Below, one piece after another: positions 26,518 through 34,656 of a DNA stretch of 45,073 bases. Made by a program: the position numbers and the translations under genes. Within the stretch, counting starts at the first letter, position 1. Every line of letters begins with the position of its first letter. The DNA is from Bacteroidota bacterium (GTDB lineage Bacteria; Bacteroidota; Bacteroidia; Bacteroidales; Tenuifilaceae), in the NCBI GenBank assembly GCA_029560875.1, contig JAKQKB010000110.1, forward strand, positions 1 to 45,073, given 5' to 3'. The notes below the pieces were generated by a model. That model saw nothing but the letters and a program-made list of their open reading frames with translations, made no database searches and was not told where the DNA came from.

Positions 26518-27681
26518 TTATGATTTAGCAACCTTTTTGGCTCTCTTTAATCGTTTGCTGATGTTTGCTTCAACCACGTAGTAATCAATTAATGGCGCAA
26601 AAGCATTCATCAGTAAAATTGCAAGCATCATACCCTCTGGATATGCAGGATTCAGAACCCTAACTAGCAATGCAAGGAAACCCACCAAGAAACCATAAAT
26701 CCACTTACCACGCTCTGTTTGAGCAGCGGTTACAGGGTCGGTAGCCATAAATACAGCACCAAACGCAAATCCACCCAATAACAGGTGATGCCAAGCAGGA
26801 ACTTCCATATAAGGGTTAACGGCAAAAATATTGAACAGATAACCAGCGGTTAATCCTCCTATAACGGTCGATAGCATAATTTTCCAACTACCAATACCTG
26901 ATATTATTAGTATTGCAGCACCAATTAGTATTGCCAATGTGGATGTTTCGCCAATTGAACCAGGAATAAATCCCATAAACATATCGTAAACCGAAGGCAT
27001 TTTATCCATTTGATGTGCAGCAGCACTTGCAAGTGGAGTTGCACCGGAGAAACCATCAATTATTTTATCGCCTTCAGCAGCGGCAATCCAAACCTTATCG
27101 CCCGACATATGCGAAGGGTAAGCAAAAAACAGGAACGCTCTTGCTAGTAGTGCAGGATTGAAAACGTTCATTCCAGTTCCACCAAAAACCTCCTTGCCAA
27201 TTATCACCGCAAAAGCAGTTGCAATGGCAACCATCCAAAGTGGAACATTCACTGGCATAATTAGTGGAATAAGCAACCCCGAAACTAAAAAGCCCTCGTT
27301 TACATCGTGTCCACGCGATTGCGCAAATGCAAACTCAATTCCTAGTCCAACCCCGTAACTAACAATTATAATTGGTAAAACCTTAAGGAATCCAAACCAG
27401 AAATTCTGCCAAAGAGTCCAACTTTCGCCAATCATTAAGGAGTGCTGATAACCAACATTCCACATTCCAAATAGCATTGCAGGCATAAGAGCCATAATAA
27501 CCACAGTCATAGTGCGTTTCATATCAATGGAATCGCGAATATGGCTGCCCCTAGTTGTTACCTTATCGGGAACAAAAAGAAAAGTTTCAAATGCATCGAA
27601 GGTGGAATGGAACATACCAAACTTGGCCCCTTTCTGGAAGTTTGGCTTAATCTTATCTATGTATCTTCGTAATGCCTTCAT
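26518..27681 (-). CDS. nqrB: Na+-translocating NADH:quinone reductase subunit B
   Basis: The 387-residue membrane subunit has about ten hydrophobic segments. It carries the covalent FMN site SGAT at residues 212-215 (DGFSGATPLASAA, Thr215). Further family motifs are GKEVFGGTGMNVFNPALLARAFLF, the conserved FMATDPVTAAQT and a Glu/Asp-rich C-terminal helix. Riboflavin and quinone are also bound by this subunit in characterised enzymes. It is followed by nqrC after 11 bases and preceded by nqrA after 20. Confidence 0.97.
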   Translation of the reverse strand: MKALRRYIDKIKPNFQKGAKFGMFHSTFDAFETFLFVPDKVTTRGSHIRDSIDMKRTMTVVIMALMPAMLFGMWNVGYQHSLMIGESWTLWQNFWFGFLKVLPIIIVSYGVGLGIEFAFAQSRGHDVNEGFLVSGLLIPLIMPVNVPLWMVAIATAFAVIIGKEVFGGTGMNVFNPALLARAFLFFAYPSHMSGDKVWIAAAEGDKIIDGFSGATPLASAAAHQMDKMPSVYDMFMGFIPGSIGETSTLAILIGAAILIISGIGSWKIMLSTVIGGLTAGYLFNIFAVNPYMEVPAWHHLLLGGFAFGAVFMATDPVTAAQTERGKWIYGFLVGFLALLVRVLNPAYPEGMMLAILLMNAFAPLIDYYVVEANISKRLKRAKKVAKS

Positions 27682-27701
27682 TATAGAAAATATTTAAATT
27701 G

Positions 27702-29060
27702 CTAGCTTAATTCTTTAATCATAGACTCAATACCCTTGCGGAGTATCTCTTGTACTTCAACCTTCGATGTACAAACATACTCGCAGAGAGCCAAATCTTC
27801 CTCCACAACCTCATAAATCCCCAACTGCTCCATCTTATCAATATCGTTTGCAAGAATTGCTTTAATAAGATGCACTGGGTAGATATCCATTGGAAGCACC
27901 TTCTCATACTGACCCGTTAACACATAAGCTCTCTCGCCACCATTGATGTTAGTGTCGAGTTTAAAACTTTTACCGGGTAACAACTTTGAAAAGAAAGTGC
28001 GCGAAGCGCTATGCTTGTTGAATCCAGGAGCCATCCATCCAAAAAACTCATGATGCTTACCCTCTGGAATAACTGTCACCATATTATCATAAAAACCAAT
28101 GAATCCGATAGACTCTACCTTTGCACCAGTTAGAACATTACCGCTGATAATCCTATGCTCATTGTCAGTTTTCACCAAATTATCCTTGAGAATACTATCA
28201 ACTCTTGCACCTGAAACTATACGATAATAACGAGGCTTAACCACATCTGAACCAGCAAGAGCAATAACCTTTGTGGCATCGTATACACCCTTAAGGAATA
28301 AACGTCCAATGATTATAACATCTAGCGGATTAACTGTCCAAACAACATCACCTTTGTTTATTGGATCGATATGATGAATTTGAATCCCCACATTACCTGC
28401 TGGGTGTGGACCAGTAAAGTGATGTAATTGAACGTCTTTAGCCTTGGCAAATACGCTCGAAGCAGGGTAATCGGCATTAAGTCCCAAATGGATTTCGCCT
28501 TCGGTTAATCTTTTTAGAGCATCAATACCAGCCTGAAAGGCCTCCTGTTCTCCATTAACGGCAAAATCCATATCTGGAGACAAGGGTGCGCTATCAAAAC
28601 ATGATATAAAAATTGATTTTGGCTTATCGTCTGGGTTTGCAACAATACCGTAAGGACGTTGACGAAGATATGGCCAAGTTCCCGACTTTAATAGTTTTTC
28701 AACTACCTGTTCCCGGGTTAATTGCACGGGGCTTACGGCCTCAAACTGCTCGTAATCCACACTGCCTGTTGTCTTTACAACAACCTCCTCAATAACTCGT
28801 CTATCGCCTCGGCGTACCTCAACAACCTCGCCACTAACCGGCGAGCTAAAAACTATATTTGGGCGATACTTATCGTGAAAAAGCGGGTTTCCTGCTTTCA
28901 CCTTATCGCCAACCTGAACATTTAACTTTGGAGTCAATCCCGGAAAATCGGACGGCTTCACAGCATATGTTTCTGCCATATCGGCTCGGATAAGAACTTT
29001 CTCCGGTTGTCCAACCAGAGGAATATTAAGCCCCTTCCTAATTTTAATTACCTTCGACAT
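27702..29060 (-). CDS. nqrA: Na+-translocating NADH:quinone reductase subunit A
   Basis: The 452-residue peripheral cytoplasmic subunit begins with the family hallmark IRKGLNIPLVGQPE. It contains DFPGLTPKLNVQVGDKVKAG (biotinyl-lipoyl-like turn), RRVIEEVVVK, RQRPYGIVANPDDKPKSIFIS and GAKVESIGFIGFYDNMVTVIPEG. NqrA sits on the membrane part and influences quinone binding. It is the first gene of nqrABCDEF. The upstream 190 bases are A/T-rich, with candidate -7 boxes that match only 7 of 8 positions, so I do not fix a promoter. Confidence 0.97.
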   Translation of the reverse strand: MSKVIKIRKGLNIPLVGQPEKVLIRADMAETYAVKPSDFPGLTPKLNVQVGDKVKAGNPLFHDKYRPNIVFSSPVSGEVVEVRRGDRRVIEEVVVKTTGSVDYEQFEAVSPVQLTREQVVEKLLKSGTWPYLRQRPYGIVANPDDKPKSIFISCFDSAPLSPDMDFAVNGEQEAFQAGIDALKRLTEGEIHLGLNADYPASSVFAKAKDVQLHHFTGPHPAGNVGIQIHHIDPINKGDVVWTVNPLDVIIIGRLFLKGVYDATKVIALAGSDVVKPRYYRIVSGARVDSILKDNLVKTDNEHRIISGNVLTGAKVESIGFIGFYDNMVTVIPEGKHHEFFGWMAPGFNKHSASRTFFSKLLPGKSFKLDTNINGGERAYVLTGQYEKVLPMDIYPVHLIKAILANDIDKMEQLGIYEVVEEDLALCEYVCTSKVEVQEILRKGIESMIKELS

Positions 29061-29134
29061 GTTATCCGTTTTTAAACTTTTTTGTTTATATTGATTTACC
29101 TATCTAATTCCTAATCAATTTATTGAAAATTACA

Positions 29135-29169
29135 TCCAATGTCAAATTAAATTGAAAAAGAACATTGGA
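29135..29169. promoter_or_regulatory. Inverted repeat in the nqrA / plug divergent region
   Basis: TCCAATGT (29135-29142) and ACATTGGA (29162-29169) form 8-bp arms with a 19-base spacer, 75 bases upstream of nqrA. It may be an operator. As a hairpin it is weak because of the long loop. Confidence 0.3.
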
Positions 29170-29230
29170 CAATCAAAAAAAATGAATGGCGTTTATTTTG
29201 TAGCAGATCAAGTGTTAATCAACAAATTCA

Positions 29231-29261
29231 TTTTTTTAGGGTTGTAAAAGTAATATCTTTG
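29231..29261 (+). promoter_or_regulatory. Promoter of the T9SS plug gene
   Basis: TTTT at 29231-29234, 19 bases, then TATCTTTG at 29254-29261 (full -7 match). It overlaps the TTG at 29259, which therefore cannot be the start codon of the gene. Confidence 0.55.
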
Positions 29262-29288
29262 AGTTCAAATTTTAACATTTTTTCATTG

Positions 29289-30620
29289 ATGTTTATCAAC
29301 ATTTCGATATATTCATATATAAAACTGTCGATATATTTCATTTCCTTGACAACCACCCTTTATTGTTACGGAAATAACAACGCTGCGTCCTATCAAATTG
29401 TTCAAGGCGAAACAAATATTTTGACAAATATCTCAGAATCGTACATCAAATCGGTAAAAGCATACAAAACTGGACGCGATTTAAACAATCCAATAATTGA
29501 ACTTAATACCAATGAGACCATCACTGTTGAATTTGATGATTTATCGGACGAAAGCACTTCGTACGACTACACAATAATTCACTGCACGTATGATTGGGAA
29601 CCATCCAACTTAATTTTTATGGATTTTTGCGATGGATTTGAATTCAATAGGGTAGACAAGTATACAAACTCCATGGGAACATCAACCTCTTACATTCACT
29701 ATAGCCTTACCTTACCCAATAGGAATATCAACCTAAAAATATCGGGTAACTATATTCTAAGAATTGTTGATAGTTACGACCATAGTAAAGTTGTGCTTCA
29801 GCAACGCTTTATGGTTGTTGAGCCAATTCTGGCAATGGATGCCAGAGTTCGTCAGCCTGTAATTGTGGCTTTTCTAAAAACATCACAGCAACTTGAACTC
29901 GACGTCAATTTAAACCCTTTGGGTAGTATCAACCCCACCACCGATATTGTTACTGTGATATTGCAAAACAATCAATTCGATAATCAGATAAATGTGCTTA
30001 AACCTCAGTATATATCGCCAAAGGGCATTAAATATAGTGCTCCTGATGAACTTATTTTCAATGGCTGCAATGAGTATAGAGCACTCAATCTAAAATCATT
30101 CTACTACCAGATACCTCAAATTAGGCGCATTGAGAACTATGGTGGAGAAATTCACGTAAACCTTACTCCCGATATCGATAATCATAATCAGGATTATGTT
30201 GAAAATCCTGACCTAAATGGAAAGTTCATTATTAAGCGCGATGACTCCAACGATAGCAACATAGAGGCTGAATACGCCTGGGTTTACTTCACTCTTAAAA
30301 CTGAAGAACTATACAACAGCGATGTATACCTTTATGGCGAAATTGCTGGTTGGAGAATAAATCCTGAGTACAAATTGAATTTTAACCATAGCACCAATGT
30401 TTACGAAGCAAGAGTACAACTTAAGCAAGGTTATTACAACTATAGGTATGTAGTTGTTGATAGGCAAACTGGCAAAATGAACCACTCGCAGCTGGAGGGG
30501 AACCATTTTGCAACAGAAAACAACTATCAGATTTTCACCTACTTCAAATCGCCTGGAATAAGATATTGGCGATTGGTTGGAATGAAGGGTTTAAGTAGCC
30601 GTTACTCTACAACGAATTAA
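29289..30620 (+). CDS. Type IX secretion system plug protein (DUF5103)
   Basis: The 443-residue protein has an N-terminal signal segment (SYIKLSIYFISLTTTLYCYG). The Plug/DUF5103 pattern follows: SYIKSVKAYKTGRDLNNPIIEL, LSDESTSYDYTIIHCTYDWEPS, YTNSMGTSTSYIHYSLTLPN and LRIVDSYDHSKVVLQQRFMV. The family binds and closes the periplasmic side of the SprA/Sov translocon when cargo or PorV is absent. The C-terminal part (VYLYGEIAGWRINPEYKLNFN, YYNYRYVVVDRQTG) resembles a carbohydrate-binding-like beta-sandwich. I start at ATG 29289, downstream of the promoter. The zinc peptidase gene follows by 30 bases. Confidence 0.88.
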   Translation: MFINISIYSYIKLSIYFISLTTTLYCYGNNNAASYQIVQGETNILTNISESYIKSVKAYKTGRDLNNPIIELNTNETITVEFDDLSDESTSYDYTIIHCTYDWEPSNLIFMDFCDGFEFNRVDKYTNSMGTSTSYIHYSLTLPNRNINLKISGNYILRIVDSYDHSKVVLQQRFMVVEPILAMDARVRQPVIVAFLKTSQQLELDVNLNPLGSINPTTDIVTVILQNNQFDNQINVLKPQYISPKGIKYSAPDELIFNGCNEYRALNLKSFYYQIPQIRRIENYGGEIHVNLTPDIDNHNQDYVENPDLNGKFIIKRDDSNDSNIEAEYAWVYFTLKTEELYNSDVYLYGEIAGWRINPEYKLNFNHSTNVYEARVQLKQGYYNYRYVVVDRQTGKMNHSQLEGNHFATENNYQIFTYFKSPGIRYWRLVGMKGLSSRYSTTN

Positions 30621-30650
30621 TAAATTTGAAAATTTAAAAACATATAAATT

Positions 30651-31328
30651 ATGGGAATATACGTTATAATGATTGTTTTCTTCGTAATTAGTTTCTTAGT
30701 TGGACAACAATTACGTTCGAAATTTGCTAAGTATTCTCGTGTATCATTGGCTAAGGGATTAAGTGGAAAAGAAGTGGCGGAACTAATGCTATCGAACAAT
30801 GGCATTACCGATGTTAGGGTTATTAGTGTTGATGGGCAACTTACCGACCATTATAACCCAACAGACAAAACCGTTAACCTTAGCCCCGATGTTTACAATG
30901 GGAGAAGCGTTGCCGCTGCAGCAGTAGCAGCACATGAGTGCGGTCACGCGATTCAACATGCAAAAAGTTATGCATTCCTTCAAATGCGCTCGTCGTTAGT
31001 TCCTGTTGTGAGCGTTGCTTCGCGATATGTTCAATGGGTTTTACTTGCAGGGGTTATTTTGCTACAAACATTCCCTGCAATTTTACTAATTGGTGTTGTA
31101 ATGTTGGCGCTAACAACCCTTTTCAGTTTTATCACTTTACCTGTTGAGTTCGATGCATCGCGCAGAGCCTTGGCTTGGCTCAATAGTACTGGTTTAACCT
31201 ATGGGGAAAGTGCTGAAAACGCCCGTGATGCATTAAAATGGGCAGCACTAACATACGTTGTGGCGGCATTGGGTTCTTTAGCTACCCTACTTTACTATTT
31301 AGGCTTTCTAAACGGGAACGACGATTAA
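30651..31328 (+). CDS. Membrane zinc metallopeptidase (YugP family)
   Basis: The 225-residue protein has an N-terminal membrane helix (YVIMIVFFVISFLVG), the zinc motif HECGH at 95-99 in AAAVAAHECGHAIQHA, and two further membrane segments (YVQWVLLAGVILLQTFPAILLIG and the C-terminal LTYVVAALGSLATLLYYLGF). VEFDASRRALAWL provides the downstream Glu and matches the neutral zinc metallopeptidase family (PF04298, YugP). The biological substrate is not known. It probably shares a transcript with the plug gene. Only two bases separate its stop from the stop of the convergent TetR gene. Confidence 0.9.
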   Translation: MGIYVIMIVFFVISFLVGQQLRSKFAKYSRVSLAKGLSGKEVAELMLSNNGITDVRVISVDGQLTDHYNPTDKTVNLSPDVYNGRSVAAAAVAAHECGHAIQHAKSYAFLQMRSSLVPVVSVASRYVQWVLLAGVILLQTFPAILLIGVVMLALTTLFSFITLPVEFDASRRALAWLNSTGLTYGESAENARDALKWAALTYVVAALGSLATLLYYLGFLNGNDD

Positions 31329-31330
31329 TT

Positions 31331-31945
31331 CTAGAAATCGAAATTTAATGCTTCGGGGTTGAATTCAGTCTCGAAATATTTGACGCCCTTAGGCGTTGCA
31401 ATTGCTCTTAAATGATAGTTAAAAGCGGCATAGTACCGTTTTGAGCTATCGCTTTTAAACCAGTTCTCAAAAATCTCGAAGTTTGTAAAATCTAAAAGGA
31501 AGGCATAGTAGAAGAGAACCGTGTCAATCTCAACATTTTCCCTATACAATCCTTCCTGTATACCCTTGTTAATATTTTGAACTATCAACCCGTTAATGTG
31601 GGCTTGTCTGCTTGCTGATAAATCGCCTATTACATCGGGGTAGTATTTGTTTAACGCATAGAGCAAAGTGCTACTCAATTTAAGCCTTCTACCTACCAAG
31701 TATTTAGTTATAGCCCAAAATTGCTCAATGGTTTGTGTATACTGATTACATATTTTCGCTAAATCCTCAAACTCATTCTGCTGTTCGTATGTTCCAACCT
31801 TTAAAACCACATCCGCTTTATTCTCAAAATACTCGTACAGCATTTTTTTTGATATAGCAAGGTTTCTTGCAATATCATCCATAGTTAGGCTCTTAACGCC
31901 GTATTTAAATAGCAAAGCAGATATTTTGGGTAGCAGTTCTTCCAT
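31331..31945 (-). CDS. TetR/AcrR-family transcriptional regulator
   Basis: The 204-residue protein has an N-terminal TetR HTH (LLFKYGVKSLTMDDIARNLAISKKMLYEYFENKADVV split over ~10-50) and a helical ligand-binding domain. It is the last gene of a four-gene minus-strand run (Ntn-hydrolase, sirtuin, barrel protein, regulator), 49 bases after the barrel gene. Such regulators often control their own operon; no operator could be identified. Ligand unknown. Confidence 0.88.
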   Translation of the reverse strand: MEELLPKISALLFKYGVKSLTMDDIARNLAISKKMLYEYFENKADVVLKVGTYEQQNEFEDLAKICNQYTQTIEQFWAITKYLVGRRLKLSSTLLYALNKYYPDVIGDLSASRQAHINGLIVQNINKGIQEGLYRENVEIDTVLFYYAFLLDFTNFEIFENWFKSDSSKRYYAAFNYHLRAIATPKGVKYFETEFNPEALNFDF

Positions 31946-31994
31946 AATAATTGAAAGTTACAAATTTAAAAAACTTTTAAATGATTTGGACTAA

Positions 31995-32606
31995 CTACTG
32001 GAGCCTATATCTCACAACTAACTCTAAGACACGGTTATACTGTCCTTTATTTAGCCGATATGTAATATTTCCTTTGTGTGGTCGGATTGGTAAAATTGAG
32101 TAGCTAAAGTATGCTCCCAGCGACCATCTCTCGTTATAAATGTAATCTAACCCTAAAAGTCCCGCAAACTCATACTTTTTGAAAGCATTCAAATCGTCTT
32201 CGGGAAAGCTTCCTAGTTCATTCATCTCCTCTGCCTTGCTAAGATAACCAATGCTTAAACCTCCATTGACCTGGAATCCACTAGAGAACTTATACCCAAT
32301 AAGCACTGGCACCTCAAAATAATGTAAACGAATTCGATAAAAGGTTGCAGCCTCGGTAGATGACTTTTTGTAACTTCCTTTTTGAGCATACCTTAATTCC
32401 AATCGGCCATACCAGAAACCAGTTAACTTACGCTCTACCCAAATACCCGCCAAAGGGCCTGCTTTATTGTAACCTCCATGGCTATCACCATCAACCTGTG
32501 TTGCTGTTAATCCTAAAGTAAATCCCGCATCGAAGCTTTGTCCAGCCAAATGGGTATATATTAGGCTAGTTATCAACAGTAAAACTAAGTAGAATAAGAA
32601 TCGCAT
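31995..32606 (-). CDS. Outer-membrane beta-barrel protein (OMP_b-brl_2 / PorT-like)
   Basis: The 203-residue protein has a signal peptide (YLVLLLITSLIYTHLAGQS) and alternating amphipathic strands (DAGFTLGLTATQVDGD, YGRLELRYAQKGSYKK, YFEVPVLIGYKFSSGFQVNGGLSIGYL, FAGLLGLDYIYNERWSLGAYFSYSI, YNRVLELVVRYRL). These are typical of the small eight-stranded Bacteroidota barrel family PF13568. It is distantly like PorT at 20484 but lacks its specific motifs, so I do not call it a T9SS part. It sits 8 bases after the sirtuin gene. Function unknown. Confidence 0.8.
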   Translation of the reverse strand: MRFLFYLVLLLITSLIYTHLAGQSFDAGFTLGLTATQVDGDSHGGYNKAGPLAGIWVERKLTGFWYGRLELRYAQKGSYKKSSTEAATFYRIRLHYFEVPVLIGYKFSSGFQVNGGLSIGYLSKAEEMNELGSFPEDDLNAFKKYEFAGLLGLDYIYNERWSLGAYFSYSILPIRPHKGNITYRLNKGQYNRVLELVVRYRLQ

Positions 32607-32614
32607 ACTAAAAA

Positions 32615-33304
32615 CTACTTATCACGAATCATTTTAAGCATCCTAGGAACACCTATCGAAGCCTTTTCTTTTATAACAGTTACATCGCGTCGCCAAACAC
32701 TAACATCGTTGGGGTCAACCAAATAAATTGGGCAACATTTAGGAACATAATCAACCAATCCTGCTGCAGGATAAACATTAAGCGATGTTCCAACAACCGC
32801 AAATATTTCAGCACTTTGTGCAAGTTTAATTGCATCGGACATTGCAGGAACATCCTCGCCAAACCATACAATATGCGGACGAAGTTGATAACCTTTGTCG
32901 CAGGTATCACCCCAGTTAATATCACTATAACCTATATCAAGAATGTTATTAGGATTTGCAGTTGAACGTACTTTTTTTAACTCGCCATGCAAATGCAATA
33001 TATTGGAACTGCCGGCACGCTCGTGTAAGTCATCAACATTCTGAGTTATAATATTTACGATGAAATCCTGCTCAGCCTCGGCTAAGGCTATATGACCCAA
33101 ATTTGGCTTTACATCGCTAAGTTGTCGCCTACGCTCATTGTAAAATTTCAGTACAAGCTGAGGATTTTTTCTCCATCCCTCGGGACTTGCCACCTCCATT
33201 ACATCATACTCCTCCCATAAACCACCCATATCCCTAAAAGTACGAATGCCACTCTCGGCGCTAATTCCTGCACCTGTAAGCACAACAAGCCTTTTACGTA
33301 TCAT
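32615..33304 (-). CDS. cobB: NAD-dependent protein deacylase (sirtuin, class III)
   Basis: The 229-residue sirtuin removes acyl groups from lysines using NAD+. Motifs are GAGISAESGIRTFRD (11-25), TQNVDDLHERAG (87-98) with catalytic His106 in HLHGEL, and the NAD-binding VVGTSLNVYPAAGLV. Y55 and R58 (FYNERRR) are the pair that in SIRT5/CobB class III enzymes favours succinyl- and malonyl-lysine. The small domain lacks the four zinc cysteines, like some short bacterial class III sirtuins. It overlaps the upstream hydrolase gene by 4 bases. Confidence 0.93.
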   Translation of the reverse strand: MIRKRLVVLTGAGISAESGIRTFRDMGGLWEEYDVMEVASPEGWRKNPQLVLKFYNERRRQLSDVKPNLGHIALAEAEQDFIVNIITQNVDDLHERAGSSNILHLHGELKKVRSTANPNNILDIGYSDINWGDTCDKGYQLRPHIVWFGEDVPAMSDAIKLAQSAEIFAVVGTSLNVYPAAGLVDYVPKCCPIYLVDPNDVSVWRRDVTVIKEKASIGVPRMLKMIRDK

Positions 33305-34530
33305 TGTGTTAATCCAAAATTTATTGAGTAAAAAATGGGGATTTGCCTATCGAGTTCCTCATTGAAACGCCTAACATCTTTGTCGTTAAACTTAGACTTT
33401 CGCCACTTTTCAACTATTTTTTCAGCCCTTGCCATAATCTCCAAATCGAAAGGCACAGTTAACTGCATAAGGCCAGTACCGTTAATATTTCCTAACTTCT
33501 CAAGCAAAACATAGTTTTCGCCCTCACTCCATTTGATATAGGGAAAGCACTCCTCTTTTAGTTTTAAAGTAATGTCGCAAAGTAATGAATTACCTTGACC
33601 TATTGATGTTAGAACACTAGGAACAATGTCGGATTTCCCAACCCATACAGGTACGGCTACAGATGCTGGCTGAAAGCCAATTTTAACCCAGGAGGTTGCT
33701 AGTAGTGGCGATTCATCACCCTTAGTACCCTGAACCACAATGGTTGATGACGAAGAGTAGCGAACAATAAAATCGCGAAAAGGATACATTCGGTTAGAAA
33801 AATTATCCTTATTAAATTCATTGGAAAGGTCAGTTTTAGTTAAGTCGTGCCTTAAGCAAAGTGATGCATTATGCAGAAAAAACTCAGGGGTTAAACCATT
33901 TTGCGCCAATGCTTCGTTAATAATATTCTGCGCTGTTTGATAACGGTTATAACCTGCGCCCTCATTTTCCTTCCCAGAAATAGAAAAATTTGTACGGACC
34001 AAATAGCCATTTGGAGCATCTAAAGGGTCATTTGCATCAAAAAACTTATAGAAAAAGTTATTGGCCTCATAGTAACCAGCTCCCCCTTGAGCATCGATAA
34101 TACCAAAATTAGCCGAAATACCCCATGGCTTAGGCAAAGTATCGAGCATGTTTGCAAAATCCTTTATGGTTGAGCAGTTTGCAAGCGCAAGCTTCATAAT
34201 ATATCCCTCCAAATCCTTTACAGTAGATTTGTCATTTTCGGGAATTATATTGTAGGAGGCCGAATTCATAATGGAGAAACCCGCACTATTAGTTCCTCCC
34301 CATACATGGAACTGAGTATCCTGAGAATTAACAATGCCAATGTAATCGTATCGAGCACCAACAAAGAACATCACTTTATTGTTATACTGGTCGGTATCGC
34401 GATGTTTCCATAACAAAGGGCGTCCATCGGGGGTTGCTTTGCCGCTAATAATTGCTGTTGTGCAAGAAAAAGAATTGTTCCAAAACAATACCGTTGCAAC
34501 AAAAACAAGAAAAAACTTTTTCCCAATCAT
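33301..34530 (-). CDS. Secreted N-terminal-nucleophile hydrolase (C45/C69/CGH-like)
   Basis: The 409-residue protein has a signal peptide ending just before Cys23 (FWNNSFS-CTTAIISGKATPDGRPLLWKHRDTD). A Cys at the start of the mature chain followed by TPDGRPLLWKxRD is the hallmark of Cys Ntn-hydrolases: peptidase C69, C45 acyltransferase and choloylglycine hydrolase. Later family-like pieces are WGGTNSAGFSIMNSASYN, GISANFGIIDAQGGAGYYEAN and YLVRTNF. The probable reaction is hydrolysis of an amide bond outside the cytoplasm; substrate unknown. It is the first gene of the run with the sirtuin, barrel protein and TetR regulator, with a possible -7 box TAAATTTG on the minus strand at 34563-34570. 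Confidence 0.75.
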   Translation of the reverse strand: MIGKKFFLVFVATVLFWNNSFSCTTAIISGKATPDGRPLLWKHRDTDQYNNKVMFFVGARYDYIGIVNSQDTQFHVWGGTNSAGFSIMNSASYNIIPENDKSTVKDLEGYIMKLALANCSTIKDFANMLDTLPKPWGISANFGIIDAQGGAGYYEANNFFYKFFDANDPLDAPNGYLVRTNFSISGKENEGAGYNRYQTAQNIINEALAQNGLTPEFFLHNASLCLRHDLTKTDLSNEFNKDNFSNRMYPFRDFIVRYSSSSTIVVQGTKGDESPLLATSWVKIGFQPASVAVPVWVGKSDIVPSVLTSIGQGNSLLCDITLKLKEECFPYIKWSEGENYVLLEKLGNINGTGLMQLTVPFDLEIMARAEKIVEKWRKSKFNDKDVRRFNEELDRQIPIFYSINFGLTQ

Positions 34531-34562
34531 AAAGAAAAATTTATACAGTAACGCATCTAATT

Positions 34563-34570
34563 CAAATTTA
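34563..34570 (-). promoter_or_regulatory. -7 box (TAAATTTG) of the hydrolase-sirtuin operon
   Basis: It fully matches TANNTTTG, 32 bases upstream of the ATG. No good -33 box was found. Confidence 0.4.
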
Positions 34571-34656
34571 CGATAATTAGATTAAACAGTTCGCTATAAG
34601 TGCCAATATACGTCACAATATATTACCTATTAATCAAAAAAACAACTATATACAAG

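Noticed and set aside
31995..32606. A second PorT
   Set aside because: It belongs to the same broad barrel family but lacks the specific PorT stretches seen at 20484-21224 and sits in an unrelated operon.
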